Shown piece after piece: positions 16,761 to 25,074 of a DNA stretch of 64,000 nucleotides; position 1 is the first letter of the stretch, and the number at the start of each line of letters is the position of its first letter. Position numbers and translations under genes: made by a program. The notes below the pieces were generated by a model that saw nothing but the letters and a program-made list of their open reading frames with translations, was not told where the DNA came from and did not search any database. The DNA is from Melioribacteraceae bacterium (GTDB lineage: Bacteria; Bacteroidota; Ignavibacteria; Ignavibacteriales; Melioribacteraceae), in contig WYBN01000009.1 of NCBI GenBank assembly GCA_011525875.1, positions 310,001 through 374,000 on the forward strand, given 5' to 3'.

Positions 16761-18312
16761 ATTAATTATAGACGGATTGTCGTTATCGTTTGAAAAAATC
16801 GAAAAATTTTTAGTAGAGAATCAAAGTGTTAGATTGAGTAAGGAAGCCAAAAAAAATGTGCTGAAAGGGCGGAAACTTATTGACAAATGGGTTGACAACG
16901 GAGAGATTATTTATGGCGTAACTACCGGATTTGGCGAATTTTCGAATGTCATCATTTCGAAAAATGATATTGAAAAACTTCAGCGTAATCTTATTGTTAG
17001 TCATGCTGTTGGAGTAGGTGAAAATCTCCCGCCGTATATTGTAAAAATTATGATGCTGCTTAGATTGAACGCTCTTGCCCGAGGCTATTCAGGCATTCGC
17101 CTGGAAACTCTCAATTTGTTAACGGACATGATAAATTATAATATTATTCCTGTGATTCCATCTCAAGGTTCGGTCGGATCGAGCGGGGATCTTGCGCCGC
17201 TTTCTCATCTTGTGCTTGCAATGATAGGAAAGGGGAAAGTACATATCTGCAAGAATGTCGTCTGGACTGATTGCACGATGATTAAACAGGTCAATTCAAA
17301 AACGGCATTAGCCAAATCCGGATTGAAGCCTGTTAATCTGAAAGCAAAAGAAGGATTAGCTCTGATAAACGGCACACAAATGATGACTGCGTTGGCGGCG
17401 TTTATTTGTATTCATGCAAAAAAACTTACTAAGCTCTTTGACGCTTCTGCCTCAGTAACGCACGAGGCTTTAAGAGCAACCGATAAAGCATACGACAAAA
17501 GACTGCATCAACTTCGCCCTTACGATGGACAGATTCAAACGGCAGCAAATATGCTAAAGATGATTGCCGGCAGCGAGATAAGAAAATCGCACCTTAAAAA
17601 TGACCCTCGGGTTCAAGACTCATATTCGATCAGATGCATTCCGCAAGTGCACGGCGCTTCGAGGGATGCAGTTAAATATGTCTGCGATAAAGTAGAAATA
17701 GAATTAAATTCTGTAACCGACAATCCGCTCATTTTCCCGGATGACGGCGATCATATCGAAGGCGGAAATTTTCATGGTCAGCCTTTAGCTCTTGCTATGG
17801 ACTTCATGGCTGTCGCATTATCTGAGTATGCAAATATCTCCGAGAGAAGAATTGAAAGACTTGTTAATGGGTCGTTGAGTCAGCTGCCAAGGTTTCTAAC
17901 AGAGCATGGAGGTTTAAACTCCGGATTGATGATTTTGCAATATACGGCAGCAAGTCTTGTTTCTGAAAATAAGGTGCTGGCTCACCCTGCATCAGTTGAT
18001 TCGATTCCTACATCGGCTAACCAAGAAGATCATAATTCCATGGGGTCTGTTGCGGCGAGAAAATGTTTTCAGATTCTAAAAAACGTTCAAAAGGTGCTTG
18101 CTGTTGAATTAATTACCGCATCTCAAGCGCTTGAATTCCTAAAACCGCTTAAGCCCGGCAAGGGCACAGGTATTCTTCAAAATGAAATCCGAAAACATGT
18201 AAAGCCGCTGAAACATGACCGGGTGTTGCTACATGATTTAGAAAAGGTTATCAGCCTTGTTGAGAACGGTAGTTTATTAACCGCTTTGGAGAGTAAAATT
18301 AAATTGTACTAA
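16750..18312 (+). CDS. hutH: Histidine ammonia-lyase-like MIO enzyme with Ser-Ser-Gly triad
   Basis: A 520-residue aromatic amino acid lyase that should convert L-histidine to urocanate. YGVTTGFGEF carries the catalytic Tyr, and NLIVSHAVGVGE has the Ser-His pair at the position that favours histidine over tyrosine or phenylalanine. INGTQ, QDSYSIRCIPQVHG and SQALEF are also HAL-like. The cofactor loop reads GSVGSSGDLAPL: the MIO-forming triad is Ser144-Ser145-Gly146 instead of Ala-Ser-Gly. No other hut gene is in the window, so a degradation pathway is not visible. Another aromatic substrate remains possible. Coupled by overlap to hflX. Confidence 0.85.
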   Translation: MKNELIIDGLSLSFEKIEKFLVENQSVRLSKEAKKNVLKGRKLIDKWVDNGEIIYGVTTGFGEFSNVIISKNDIEKLQRNLIVSHAVGVGENLPPYIVKIMMLLRLNALARGYSGIRLETLNLLTDMINYNIIPVIPSQGSVGSSGDLAPLSHLVLAMIGKGKVHICKNVVWTDCTMIKQVNSKTALAKSGLKPVNLKAKEGLALINGTQMMTALAAFICIHAKKLTKLFDASASVTHEALRATDKAYDKRLHQLRPYDGQIQTAANMLKMIAGSEIRKSHLKNDPRVQDSYSIRCIPQVHGASRDAVKYVCDKVEIELNSVTDNPLIFPDDGDHIEGGNFHGQPLALAMDFMAVALSEYANISERRIERLVNGSLSQLPRFLTEHGGLNSGLMILQYTAASLVSENKVLAHPASVDSIPTSANQEDHNSMGSVAARKCFQILKNVQKVLAVELITASQALEFLKPLKPGKGTGILQNEIRKHVKPLKHDRVLLHDLEKVISLVENGSLLTALESKIKLY

Positions 18313-18473
18313 GCTGATGATTAGGTCGTTTGAATAATGATTATTTTAGGGAGAATAGGACAAACCCCGAGCAGATGAGAACTGCGCTTAAATTTCTCCG
18401 ACTCAAGTCATCCTCATGGCATTTCCTTCTGCAAACGAGGAATTACAATAATGAAAACTACGGCTTCGAAGGA

Positions 18474-19172
18474 TTAATTCTTTTTACTCTTATTCTTTAT
18501 CATATCAAGTATTGAATTTGCGGGCGAACCTTCAGATATTGATACGCCTTCCGGAATATCAAATGTGTTTGAAGGTAATGAGGTATTTACATCAACCTTT
18601 ACCGCTTTAACCAAAATAGAATTACCCATAAATTTAACTTCTGTTTTAAGTGTTATCCATTCCCATACCCAGCTTTTTGTTCCGACAGATTCAATTTCCC
18701 ATATATCGCATCTCTTTCCCAGCAGCACTTCCTGCCCTATAATCTTACCTCCCATTTTCTTCATTATCCTTTCGCCGACGACAGTTAAATCTTCGGAACC
18801 CGCAGCCTGTTTCATTTCGTCAAGATATGGAGTTTTGATTTTGGTTCCTGTTTTAGACTTTAAATCTATTTTATAAGTCCAATCCCCTTCTATAATAGTC
18901 ATTCTGTTATCTTCAACAGTAAAGCCGGAAACAGCTATTTTCCCGTTCTCGTATTTTACTTCTTTCGCGCCCCAATCATCGAATATAAGTTTTTCAGTTC
19001 CAGTTTTGGCTCCAGAAATCTCATATTCAACAACGGCGGATTTAACGCCGTACCTTTTCATTTTGGTCACTGAATTTTTTACTTCCTTTCCATTTTTATT
19101 TGCTTCGGGTACTCTGCCGAACGCCACTGTAGTTAAAAGTAGAAATGCCAGAAAAGCATTTATTGTTTTCAT
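18474..19172 (-). CDS. Secreted protein of unknown function
   Basis: A 232-residue protein with a signal peptide (about 1-19, ending at VAFG). The start at 19172 is chosen over the upstream ATG at 19184 because GAGTGTGAG precedes it as a ribosome site. The body is a beta-rich repeat of short strands (FDDWGAKEVKYENGKIAVSG, TIIEGDWTYKIDLKSKTGTK) and resembles DUF4412/LolA-like envelope proteins that fold as an open barrel. The later GKRCDIWEIES and KTEVKFMGNSILVKAVKV fit that idea. No catalytic residues are evident. It is a single gene converging on hutH. Confidence 0.7.
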   Translation of the reverse strand: MKTINAFLAFLLLTTVAFGRVPEANKNGKEVKNSVTKMKRYGVKSAVVEYEISGAKTGTEKLIFDDWGAKEVKYENGKIAVSGFTVEDNRMTIIEGDWTYKIDLKSKTGTKIKTPYLDEMKQAAGSEDLTVVGERIMKKMGGKIIGQEVLLGKRCDIWEIESVGTKSWVWEWITLKTEVKFMGNSILVKAVKVDVNTSLPSNTFDIPEGVSISEGSPANSILDMIKNKSKKN

Positions 19173-19409
19173 CTCACACTCCAATTAATGAAAAAAATTA
19201 ACCGGCTCATTGTTTAAATAAATTTAGTTTAGCGCAATTATCGAATATGCTGAAGTGTCTTAATAATTGATCATTCCTAAATTTGCGTTTCTTTAACTCT
19301 TCATCACTTGAAAGAAAAAATTCCCGTTTCTTGATTTTCTAATATTGAACAAATTATCGGGTTATTTTTATTATACGGACGCAGAAGCCTATTTTGCAGG
19401 CGCTTCGAT

Positions 19410-22190
19410 TTATTTAGTATATCCAGTTAAAAAAAATGACCCCCAATAAAATGGTTCGGCTCTCTTTGTGCCGCGATATTTTTCAATAAAAACCCGCTGA
19501 GCCTTTGCCAAAGAAACAGCAGACTTGTGTTTACCAAGCTCGCCATCGAAAAAATGATCATAAAAATATTTCATTAGAAGGTATGTGCTTTCGTCTTCGA
19601 CAATCCACAAAGGGGCTATTACATTTGAACACCCTGCTGAGATAAAAGCTCGTGGAAAACTTACTAAGTCATGTCCGCCGGGATAAATGCCAAGACTGCC
19701 CACACTCAAACCAGTTTCACATGCGCTGAGCATGACAAGACTGCAATTTAGTTTCATACCTAATATTTCGTGAAGGAATAATTTTCTGTCGCTGAAAGAT
19801 AAAAATGAGTTTAACGGATGTTTTCTATTTGCAAGACCGTGAGCCGCCACATGCAGTATGCCGGTATTTTGAGGGGTATCCAAAAATTTTCCGGCGGTTG
19901 CCTGATTATAAATGAGCTTTTCTTTTTGACCCGCTGCAAGATTATCTATCAATAATGATTCTTTTTCTGTGAACGGAAGAGATTTATGGTCAGGGGCGAA
20001 AAAAGCAATTGATAACGGAATATCGTTTTTTTTCTTTTTCTGCCGGTAAAGATAATTAGCCGACGGCACATAGCTGATTGAGTAATCCTGGACAAGAAAT
20101 GTTTCCACGGAGTTTGTTGTGCTCATCAATGTTCCGAAATTGATCGAGTGCATAAATTGATGAGCGGAGATATTTACATGTTCAATGCCATCAAAGAGAT
20201 TTCTCTTCACAAGTGGATTGATAAGAACATCATAAAGTTTTTTTGCAGGCTCTTTCCATTGATGTAGAGAAACTCCATCGCGGCTCATTAGAATGGTTTC
20301 ATTAAATATGTCAACGACCGATGCAATCTGATTGGTTGGGATTTCAACTTCGAGCAAATGGAAAGAGTTATCCCTCATGGCAAAAACGAAAGTAGATTCA
20401 CCGGTTACAAAATATTCAAGCAGAATTTCATCCGGATCAAGCACCGACATCAATTCATTGACTGTCGGAATCCCTTGCCCGGAATAGAATGAAGAGATAT
20501 CAAACTGCAGATCCTTTTTGACGAGAAGTTTTTTGTAGATTTCTTCAAGCTGCGAGTTCATTTCTTTTGAAGTATAGTAGTCTTCACTCTCGGCTTGTTC
20601 AATTACATTAATCAAATCTTCAACAGAATTATTATCGGCTCTGGAATAGTTGTTTTCATATTCGCGTACGCCCCAGAAAGGCAGAAGCCTTTCCTTCTCC
20701 ACAACTTCAAAAGATTTTTCATTTTGGTTTGTTTGCTTGAGCATTTCGAAATACTCTTTAAAAATTTTAGCCCGCATATAGTGAACTGAACCGGCGGCTG
20801 CTTCGAATGCGAGAGAAGGGTAAACTCTGTTGAGGTTATCGATATATAATGAATCATAAAATTCGATCAGCCTCGTAAATAAGTTCGAAGCTGATGAATA
20901 ATTTTTCAATGCAGTTTGAAGTTTTGCCAAGTTGAATAGGGACTCGGCATATCCTTCGACTTTCTTTGATGATCGAGTCATATTAATAGCTTTGGAAATA
21001 GTATGCTCTGCTTCTTTAAAAGCGCCGAGCGAAATAAGCACATCTGAATATTCCAGCAGGGGAGCTTCGATGCCATTGTAATATTTCATTGAATCGCAGA
21101 GGTTAAATCCGTATCTGAAAAAAGCAGCTGAGGTTAGCAGCTCGCCGGCGGATGCATAATTCATAGCTTTCCTCCAAATTTGATGAAGTCTGCCTTCAAA
21201 GGAAGAAATAATCAAACTGTCGGATTTTAAGTCGGTAAATTCAATGTTGTTAACGGCTTCGGAGTGAATGTCAAGCAAGCATCTTAAGGCAATTTCGCTG
21301 CCCCACGAATAACCGATTTGCCGGCTGAGGTCAAAACTTTTTTTGTAAAATTTATAAGCAAAACTTCTTCCCGCGTCTTTATAAGGGATGTTAAAAGTCA
21401 GAAAATAATAACTGTCGCATAAACCTATCTGGTCATAAATTTTACGTCTTAACTGGAATGCCCGAAGCTGAAACTTTAAGTTTTCAATCCAGTCGCCTTG
21501 AGTTTGATAGATTAATCCTATATTGCTGTAAATAGTTGCCTCGCCTATTTTATCTCCGCATTGCAAATAAAGCAACCTCGCCGGTTCATAAAACTCATGG
21601 ATTACATTCCCATAATTTCCTTCGTACCAACTCAATACCCCGAGCTGCCTAAGAGCATCCGCTTCAATATTAATTGCGCCGGAGGTTCTGGAAAGTCTCA
21701 GACTTTCGGTTTGATAATACTTTGCAAGTTCGTATTCTCCTTTATTAAAAGAAATTAATCCGAGAATATTATAACATTCGGCATGCAGAGGCATCTCTGA
21801 TGTATGCTCTTTCGAATTAATTATTTCATTTACGATTTGTTTGGATGAGTCAAGCTTTCCCAGATAAAAAAAGATTTTAGCCAATTTAATTTTATGATCA
21901 AACTTATTTTCGCCGCCGCTAATAATTCTCTTAAATATTTTTTCTGCTTTAATTAGTTCTCCAGATTTGAATAAGGCGTCGGCATAAATTTCGACTGCGC
22001 CGGCATTTTCGATTTTATCGAGCGGGAATTGTTCAAATAAATTTATCGATTCTTTTACCTTCCAGTTATTAAGAAGTACTGCAGCGTTTCCTAATTTGCT
22101 ATTGGTATTAAACAGCAAATAGAAAAGAAAAAAAAATCCTGCAGAGATGAAGAGTGGTAAGAGTATTTTAGTTCTTAAGCGTAAATACAT
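19410..22190 (-). CDS. Membrane-anchored TPR-CHAT caspase-like protease
   Basis: A 926-residue protein. One N-terminal membrane helix (about 8-27) is followed by a long run of TPR helices (about 60-500), a linker, and a C-terminal CHAT domain (about 640-926). The catalytic pair is intact: His784 in HVAAHG and Cys824 in MLSACETG. FPRAFISAGCSNVIAPLW is the usual CHAT ending. CHAT domains are caspase/separase-like cysteine proteases, often switched on through TPR-mediated sensing. The start at 22190 is preferred; an upstream extension to 22289 would lie wholly within the anti-sigma gene. The orientation of the helix (short basic N-terminus) would put TPR and CHAT outside the cytoplasm if it is a signal anchor. 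The gene order sigma, anti-sigma, CHAT suggests one pathway. Confidence 0.88.
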   Translation of the reverse strand: MYLRLRTKILLPLFISAGFFFLFYLLFNTNSKLGNAAVLLNNWKVKESINLFEQFPLDKIENAGAVEIYADALFKSGELIKAEKIFKRIISGGENKFDHKIKLAKIFFYLGKLDSSKQIVNEIINSKEHTSEMPLHAECYNILGLISFNKGEYELAKYYQTESLRLSRTSGAINIEADALRQLGVLSWYEGNYGNVIHEFYEPARLLYLQCGDKIGEATIYSNIGLIYQTQGDWIENLKFQLRAFQLRRKIYDQIGLCDSYYFLTFNIPYKDAGRSFAYKFYKKSFDLSRQIGYSWGSEIALRCLLDIHSEAVNNIEFTDLKSDSLIISSFEGRLHQIWRKAMNYASAGELLTSAAFFRYGFNLCDSMKYYNGIEAPLLEYSDVLISLGAFKEAEHTISKAINMTRSSKKVEGYAESLFNLAKLQTALKNYSSASNLFTRLIEFYDSLYIDNLNRVYPSLAFEAAAGSVHYMRAKIFKEYFEMLKQTNQNEKSFEVVEKERLLPFWGVREYENNYSRADNNSVEDLINVIEQAESEDYYTSKEMNSQLEEIYKKLLVKKDLQFDISSFYSGQGIPTVNELMSVLDPDEILLEYFVTGESTFVFAMRDNSFHLLEVEIPTNQIASVVDIFNETILMSRDGVSLHQWKEPAKKLYDVLINPLVKRNLFDGIEHVNISAHQFMHSINFGTLMSTTNSVETFLVQDYSISYVPSANYLYRQKKKKNDIPLSIAFFAPDHKSLPFTEKESLLIDNLAAGQKEKLIYNQATAGKFLDTPQNTGILHVAAHGLANRKHPLNSFLSFSDRKLFLHEILGMKLNCSLVMLSACETGLSVGSLGIYPGGHDLVSFPRAFISAGCSNVIAPLWIVEDESTYLLMKYFYDHFFDGELGKHKSAVSLAKAQRVFIEKYRGTKRAEPFYWGSFFLTGYTK

Positions 22191-22788
22191 GAAGCGTTGA
22201 CCGTTCTTTGGTGTTGTCGGGAAAAATAACTTCAACCCGCCAAAAATATTTTTGTCCCGGTTCAAGCCGGATTTCTTCCGGCAGAGCAAAAAAACTTTCG
22301 CCGGTCAGATAGTCGGCAATCATCATTCCATCGTTACTATGCAGAATGAACTTATAAGCGATGGCATTATCGATGTGCCGCCATTCAAATCTTAATTGCT
22401 CGCTATTTAAAGTCGAGCCGTTGCCGGGGAAAAGAACCATCTGCTCTGCCTCTCTTAATGCTGATCTGAATCTTAGAGTATCATTTCCTGTTTGGGTAAT
22501 AACCATAATCGTAATAATAAAAACAGCAAATAATCCGGCGGCTGCATAAATAGATTGAGTAAAACCTGAATTGTCTTGGCTGCGGACCAAATCCAATGCG
22601 GCTTTCTTATTTTTACTGTCTACTTTAACGCCACTTAAATTTTGAGTGATCTCATTTAAATTGATTACGTCGGCTAAAGCCGAGGAGCAGACTTCGCAAT
22701 CAGCCAGATGACTGTTAACTCTTCGTCTTTCCTCGGGTGGAAGCTTCCCCTCTGAGTACAGCGCTATTACGTTTTCGTTAAGATGCAT
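22168..22788 (-). CDS. Zinc-finger anti-sigma factor with membrane helix and sensor-like C-terminal domain
   Basis: A 206-residue protein. The N-terminal zinc-finger anti-sigma motif is His27-x3-Cys31-x2-Cys34 (HLADCEVC). A single membrane helix spans about 81-99. The C-terminal half (about 118-206) is a fibronectin-III-like beta domain (LRFEWRHIDNAIAYKF, LEPGQKYFWRVEV). The ATG at 22788 is preferred because it starts at the anti-sigma fold. It follows the sigma gene by 50 bases and overlaps the CHAT gene start by 23 bases, so it is very likely the inhibitor of that sigma factor. How the signal is sensed is not known. Confidence 0.85.
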   Translation of the reverse strand: MHLNENVIALYSEGKLPPEERRRVNSHLADCEVCSSALADVINLNEITQNLSGVKVDSKNKKAALDLVRSQDNSGFTQSIYAAAGLFAVFIITIMVITQTGNDTLRFRSALREAEQMVLFPGNGSTLNSEQLRFEWRHIDNAIAYKFILHSNDGMMIADYLTGESFFALPEEIRLEPGQKYFWRVEVIFPDNTKERSTLHVFTLKN

Positions 22789-22838
22789 ATTATCAAAAAT
22801 CCCTGTAATATTATAATACGGACAAGGAAGGAGAAAAA

Positions 22839-23642
22839 TTAGTTGCAAATTTCTTTCTCCGCCATTGATCTTAATTTTTTCAAACTATTTTTTAGTATCG
22901 AATAAACCTTTTGCTCAGAAGCAATTTCAAGATGCTGCGCTATCACTTTTGCGCTCAAGTTCTCCCAGAATTTGAGTCTGACAATAAGTCTTTCATCTTC
23001 CGAAAGTTGGGCGATCCAGCGTTCGAAAGTTTCGATAGAATAATCGTTATTTTCTTCCCAAGATCTATCTGCCAGGTCTAAATCGCCGCTCATACTGATA
23101 AAATTGTATTTTTCTTCTTTATAAAGCGCATTCTTACCGCCGAGCAGGGTTTCTATGCGTTCAATAGACCCGGCTATATCAATTTGCTCACACGCGTTGT
23201 CCGCATTGAACATGTGATCAATTTCTTCTATCGAATATCCTTTCCAGTAGTAAAGCTTGAATATTTTTAGTTCCACCGCAGATAGATTTAATAATGCTTT
23301 CGGAATTCGCTTTCTGCCGTGATGCATTCTATGTGCGTCAACACATAAATTTCTTATAACTGCCACCAGCCAGGTTGTGAATTTTGGGGTTTCTTCATGC
23401 GGACCGATTTTGAATTTATTCAGAACGGAAAAATCGTTGCAGCATAGTTTACCGCATATCCATAAATATTTGTCCATAACAGCATCGTAATCATTTTCAA
23501 ACTGCCAAATTATTTTGAGTATCAATTTTGAAAAACGGTTGATAAACTCATGCCATAGTTTATCCCGATTCTCAAAATCAATTTGGATTTTGCGAATCAA
23601 ATCCCTGTCGGATAAAAATGAATAATACAGTTTTTGATACAT
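22839..23642 (-). CDS. Sigma-70 family (ECF-like) RNA polymerase sigma factor
   Basis: A 267-residue sigma factor. The first part has an ECF-type region 2 (WHEFINRFSKLILKIIWQF, KFTTWLVAVIRNLCVDAHR). The C-terminal part has a region 4 helix-turn-helix (LSEDERLIVRLKFWENLSAKVIAQHLEIASEQKVYSILKNSLKKLR). Between them is an insertion of about 70 residues, longer than in classical ECF factors (about 190 residues total). It is the first gene of the operon that includes a membrane anti-sigma factor and a TPR-CHAT protease. Its promoter and regulon are not visible. Confidence 0.85.
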   Translation of the reverse strand: MYQKLYYSFLSDRDLIRKIQIDFENRDKLWHEFINRFSKLILKIIWQFENDYDAVMDKYLWICGKLCCNDFSVLNKFKIGPHEETPKFTTWLVAVIRNLCVDAHRMHHGRKRIPKALLNLSAVELKIFKLYYWKGYSIEEIDHMFNADNACEQIDIAGSIERIETLLGGKNALYKEEKYNFISMSGDLDLADRSWEENNDYSIETFERWIAQLSEDERLIVRLKFWENLSAKVIAQHLEIASEQKVYSILKNSLKKLRSMAEKEICN

Positions 23643-23938
23643 TGTTTTAATCGGACATGAAGTAAACTATCCGCAATATAAATATTTTTGAATTAATTAA
23701 AACAACAAAATATTAATTCTTATCTGAAGTTTATTTGCAAAACACATAAATAATATCCGAGATTTCATTTGCCGGGAAAATACAGACTCAGATTAATTAC
23801 ATTAGAATTGGGGTTTCAATTCAGGAGAACGAATAACTTCCCGCCCATGTTTCAATGCGGCTCTTCGATTTTTGATATTTCGGAGGAACTAATTATAATT
23901 GTGTGTTAATATTTAACATTAGTCGAAAGAAAATATAA
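23643..23938. other. Intergenic region, divergent promoters expected
   Basis: About 296 bases lie between the divergent sigma-factor and SnoaL-like genes. I see no open frame, tRNA or convincing hairpin in it. It must hold the promoter of the sigma operon, and self-activation by the sigma factor is expected, but no motif can be assigned. Confidence 0.6.
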
Positions 23939-24322
23939 ATGACGAGATCCGAAAAAATACTTCAAACATGGCTTCAGGCGGTAAATAATGGGGATATAGA
24001 GAAATTAAAATTTCTTTACGGCGAAAAGGCTATTCTGATTCCTACTTTCTCAAATAAGCTCCTGGATACCCCCGAAAAAATACTTGACTATTTTCTGCAA
24101 CTTTCCTCACGTGAAAATTTGAAAGTTACTCTGCACGAGAAAACCGTAAGAACTCAAGCGATATCCGACCGGTTTAATGCAATATCAGGAATTTACAAGT
24201 GGCAATTTTTAGTAGAAGACGAGCAGCTTAGCTTTGAGGCGAGATTCTCTTACATGCTGGATCTTGATTCGGAGAGACCGATTATTCATCATCATTCGTC
24301 GCAAATACCTCGTGTGATCTAA
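23939..24322 (+). CDS. SnoaL/NTF2-like protein (CaMKII association-domain type)
   Basis: A 127-residue cone-shaped fold protein. The start EKILQTWLQAVNNGDIEKLKFLYGEKAILIPTFS is typical of NTF2-like proteins. The end PIIHHHSSQIP matches the conserved HHHSS.M/IP of the CaMKII association-domain-like group. These are small cytoplasmic oligomers, often of unknown substrate. It has no signal peptide and no certain partner; the next gene lies 28 bases downstream, possibly in the same transcript. Confidence 0.78.
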   Translation: MTRSEKILQTWLQAVNNGDIEKLKFLYGEKAILIPTFSNKLLDTPEKILDYFLQLSSRENLKVTLHEKTVRTQAISDRFNAISGIYKWQFLVEDEQLSFEARFSYMLDLDSERPIIHHHSSQIPRVI

Positions 24323-24350
24323 ACATTATTTTTAATATGTGAGCGGTTGA

Positions 24351-24998
24351 ATGAAAAACGCTAAATTATTAATCATAATTACATGTTTTCCCGGAATTTT
24401 ATACGCTCAGAATTTTTCAGGCGGAATTACCGGCGGAATTAATTTTTCGAAACACAACGAAGAACATTTTCATTCTGAGTTCAATATTAAAAAGGGAATA
24501 ATTGCTGGCTTCGTTGTAACATATTATTTAAGTGATTACTTCTCATTAAATTCAAGTATCCTCTTCGAGCAAAAAGGAAATGTCCGCACATTTCCCGAAT
24601 ATAATACCGGACAGGAAAAAATACCTTCGAGCAGAGTTGTAAATAGAATGAACTATTTAGAATTTCCTATACTATTAGCCTTGAATATTACTACATCGTC
24701 GGAAGTAAAACCTAAAGTGTTCATAGGGGCGTCATATTCTTATCTATTGAATGCAACGGCGGAAGCGATTTACGGCATTAAAAATCATGGGAAGGAAATA
24801 GATCAAACGCGGTTTTGGAATAGTGATGAAATCTGTGCTGTTTTCGGAGCAGGAGCTGATATTTTAATAAATAAAATCATCTTAAGTTTTGACGCCAGTT
24901 ATAAACAAGGGTTAATTGACATTAATAACGGCATTGGCGGAGGTAAAATTACTTCAGAAGCGTTCGCTATTACCGCCGGTTATAAATTTCTTTTTTGA
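24351..24998 (+). CDS. Outer-membrane beta-barrel protein (PorT-like)
   Basis: A 215-residue barrel protein with a signal peptide (about 1-19, ending LYAQ). The start of the mature part, FSGGITGGINFSKHNEEHF, and the alternating hydrophobic strands fit the outer-membrane barrel group annotated as PorT-like. The C-terminus ends in an aromatic residue (YKFLF), as expected for barrel assembly. The function is unknown; family members include T9SS accessory factors, but this one is not specifically identified as PorT. It lies 28 bases after the SnoaL-like gene. Confidence 0.75.
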   Translation: MKNAKLLIIITCFPGILYAQNFSGGITGGINFSKHNEEHFHSEFNIKKGIIAGFVVTYYLSDYFSLNSSILFEQKGNVRTFPEYNTGQEKIPSSRVVNRMNYLEFPILLALNITTSSEVKPKVFIGASYSYLLNATAEAIYGIKNHGKEIDQTRFWNSDEICAVFGAGADILINKIILSFDASYKQGLIDINNGIGGGKITSEAFAITAGYKFLF

Positions 24999-25074
24999 GA
25001 AAAAGATATACGAGTTTATTTGAATTGATTAAATATTTTATTCAACTTCAATTTTTTTAGTACAGGAACCGTTT

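Noticed and set aside
18330..18515. Plus-strand frame after hutH
   Set aside because: Begins with TTG, has no ribosome site, and overlaps the end of the convergent secreted-protein gene.
19390..19409. Terminator of the CHAT gene
   Set aside because: The GAAG/CTTC pairing here has a bulge and poor T-run, so it is too weak to list.
22191..22289. Longer N-terminus for the TPR-CHAT protein
   Set aside because: This extension lies wholly inside the anti-sigma gene; the membrane helix follows directly from the start at 22190.
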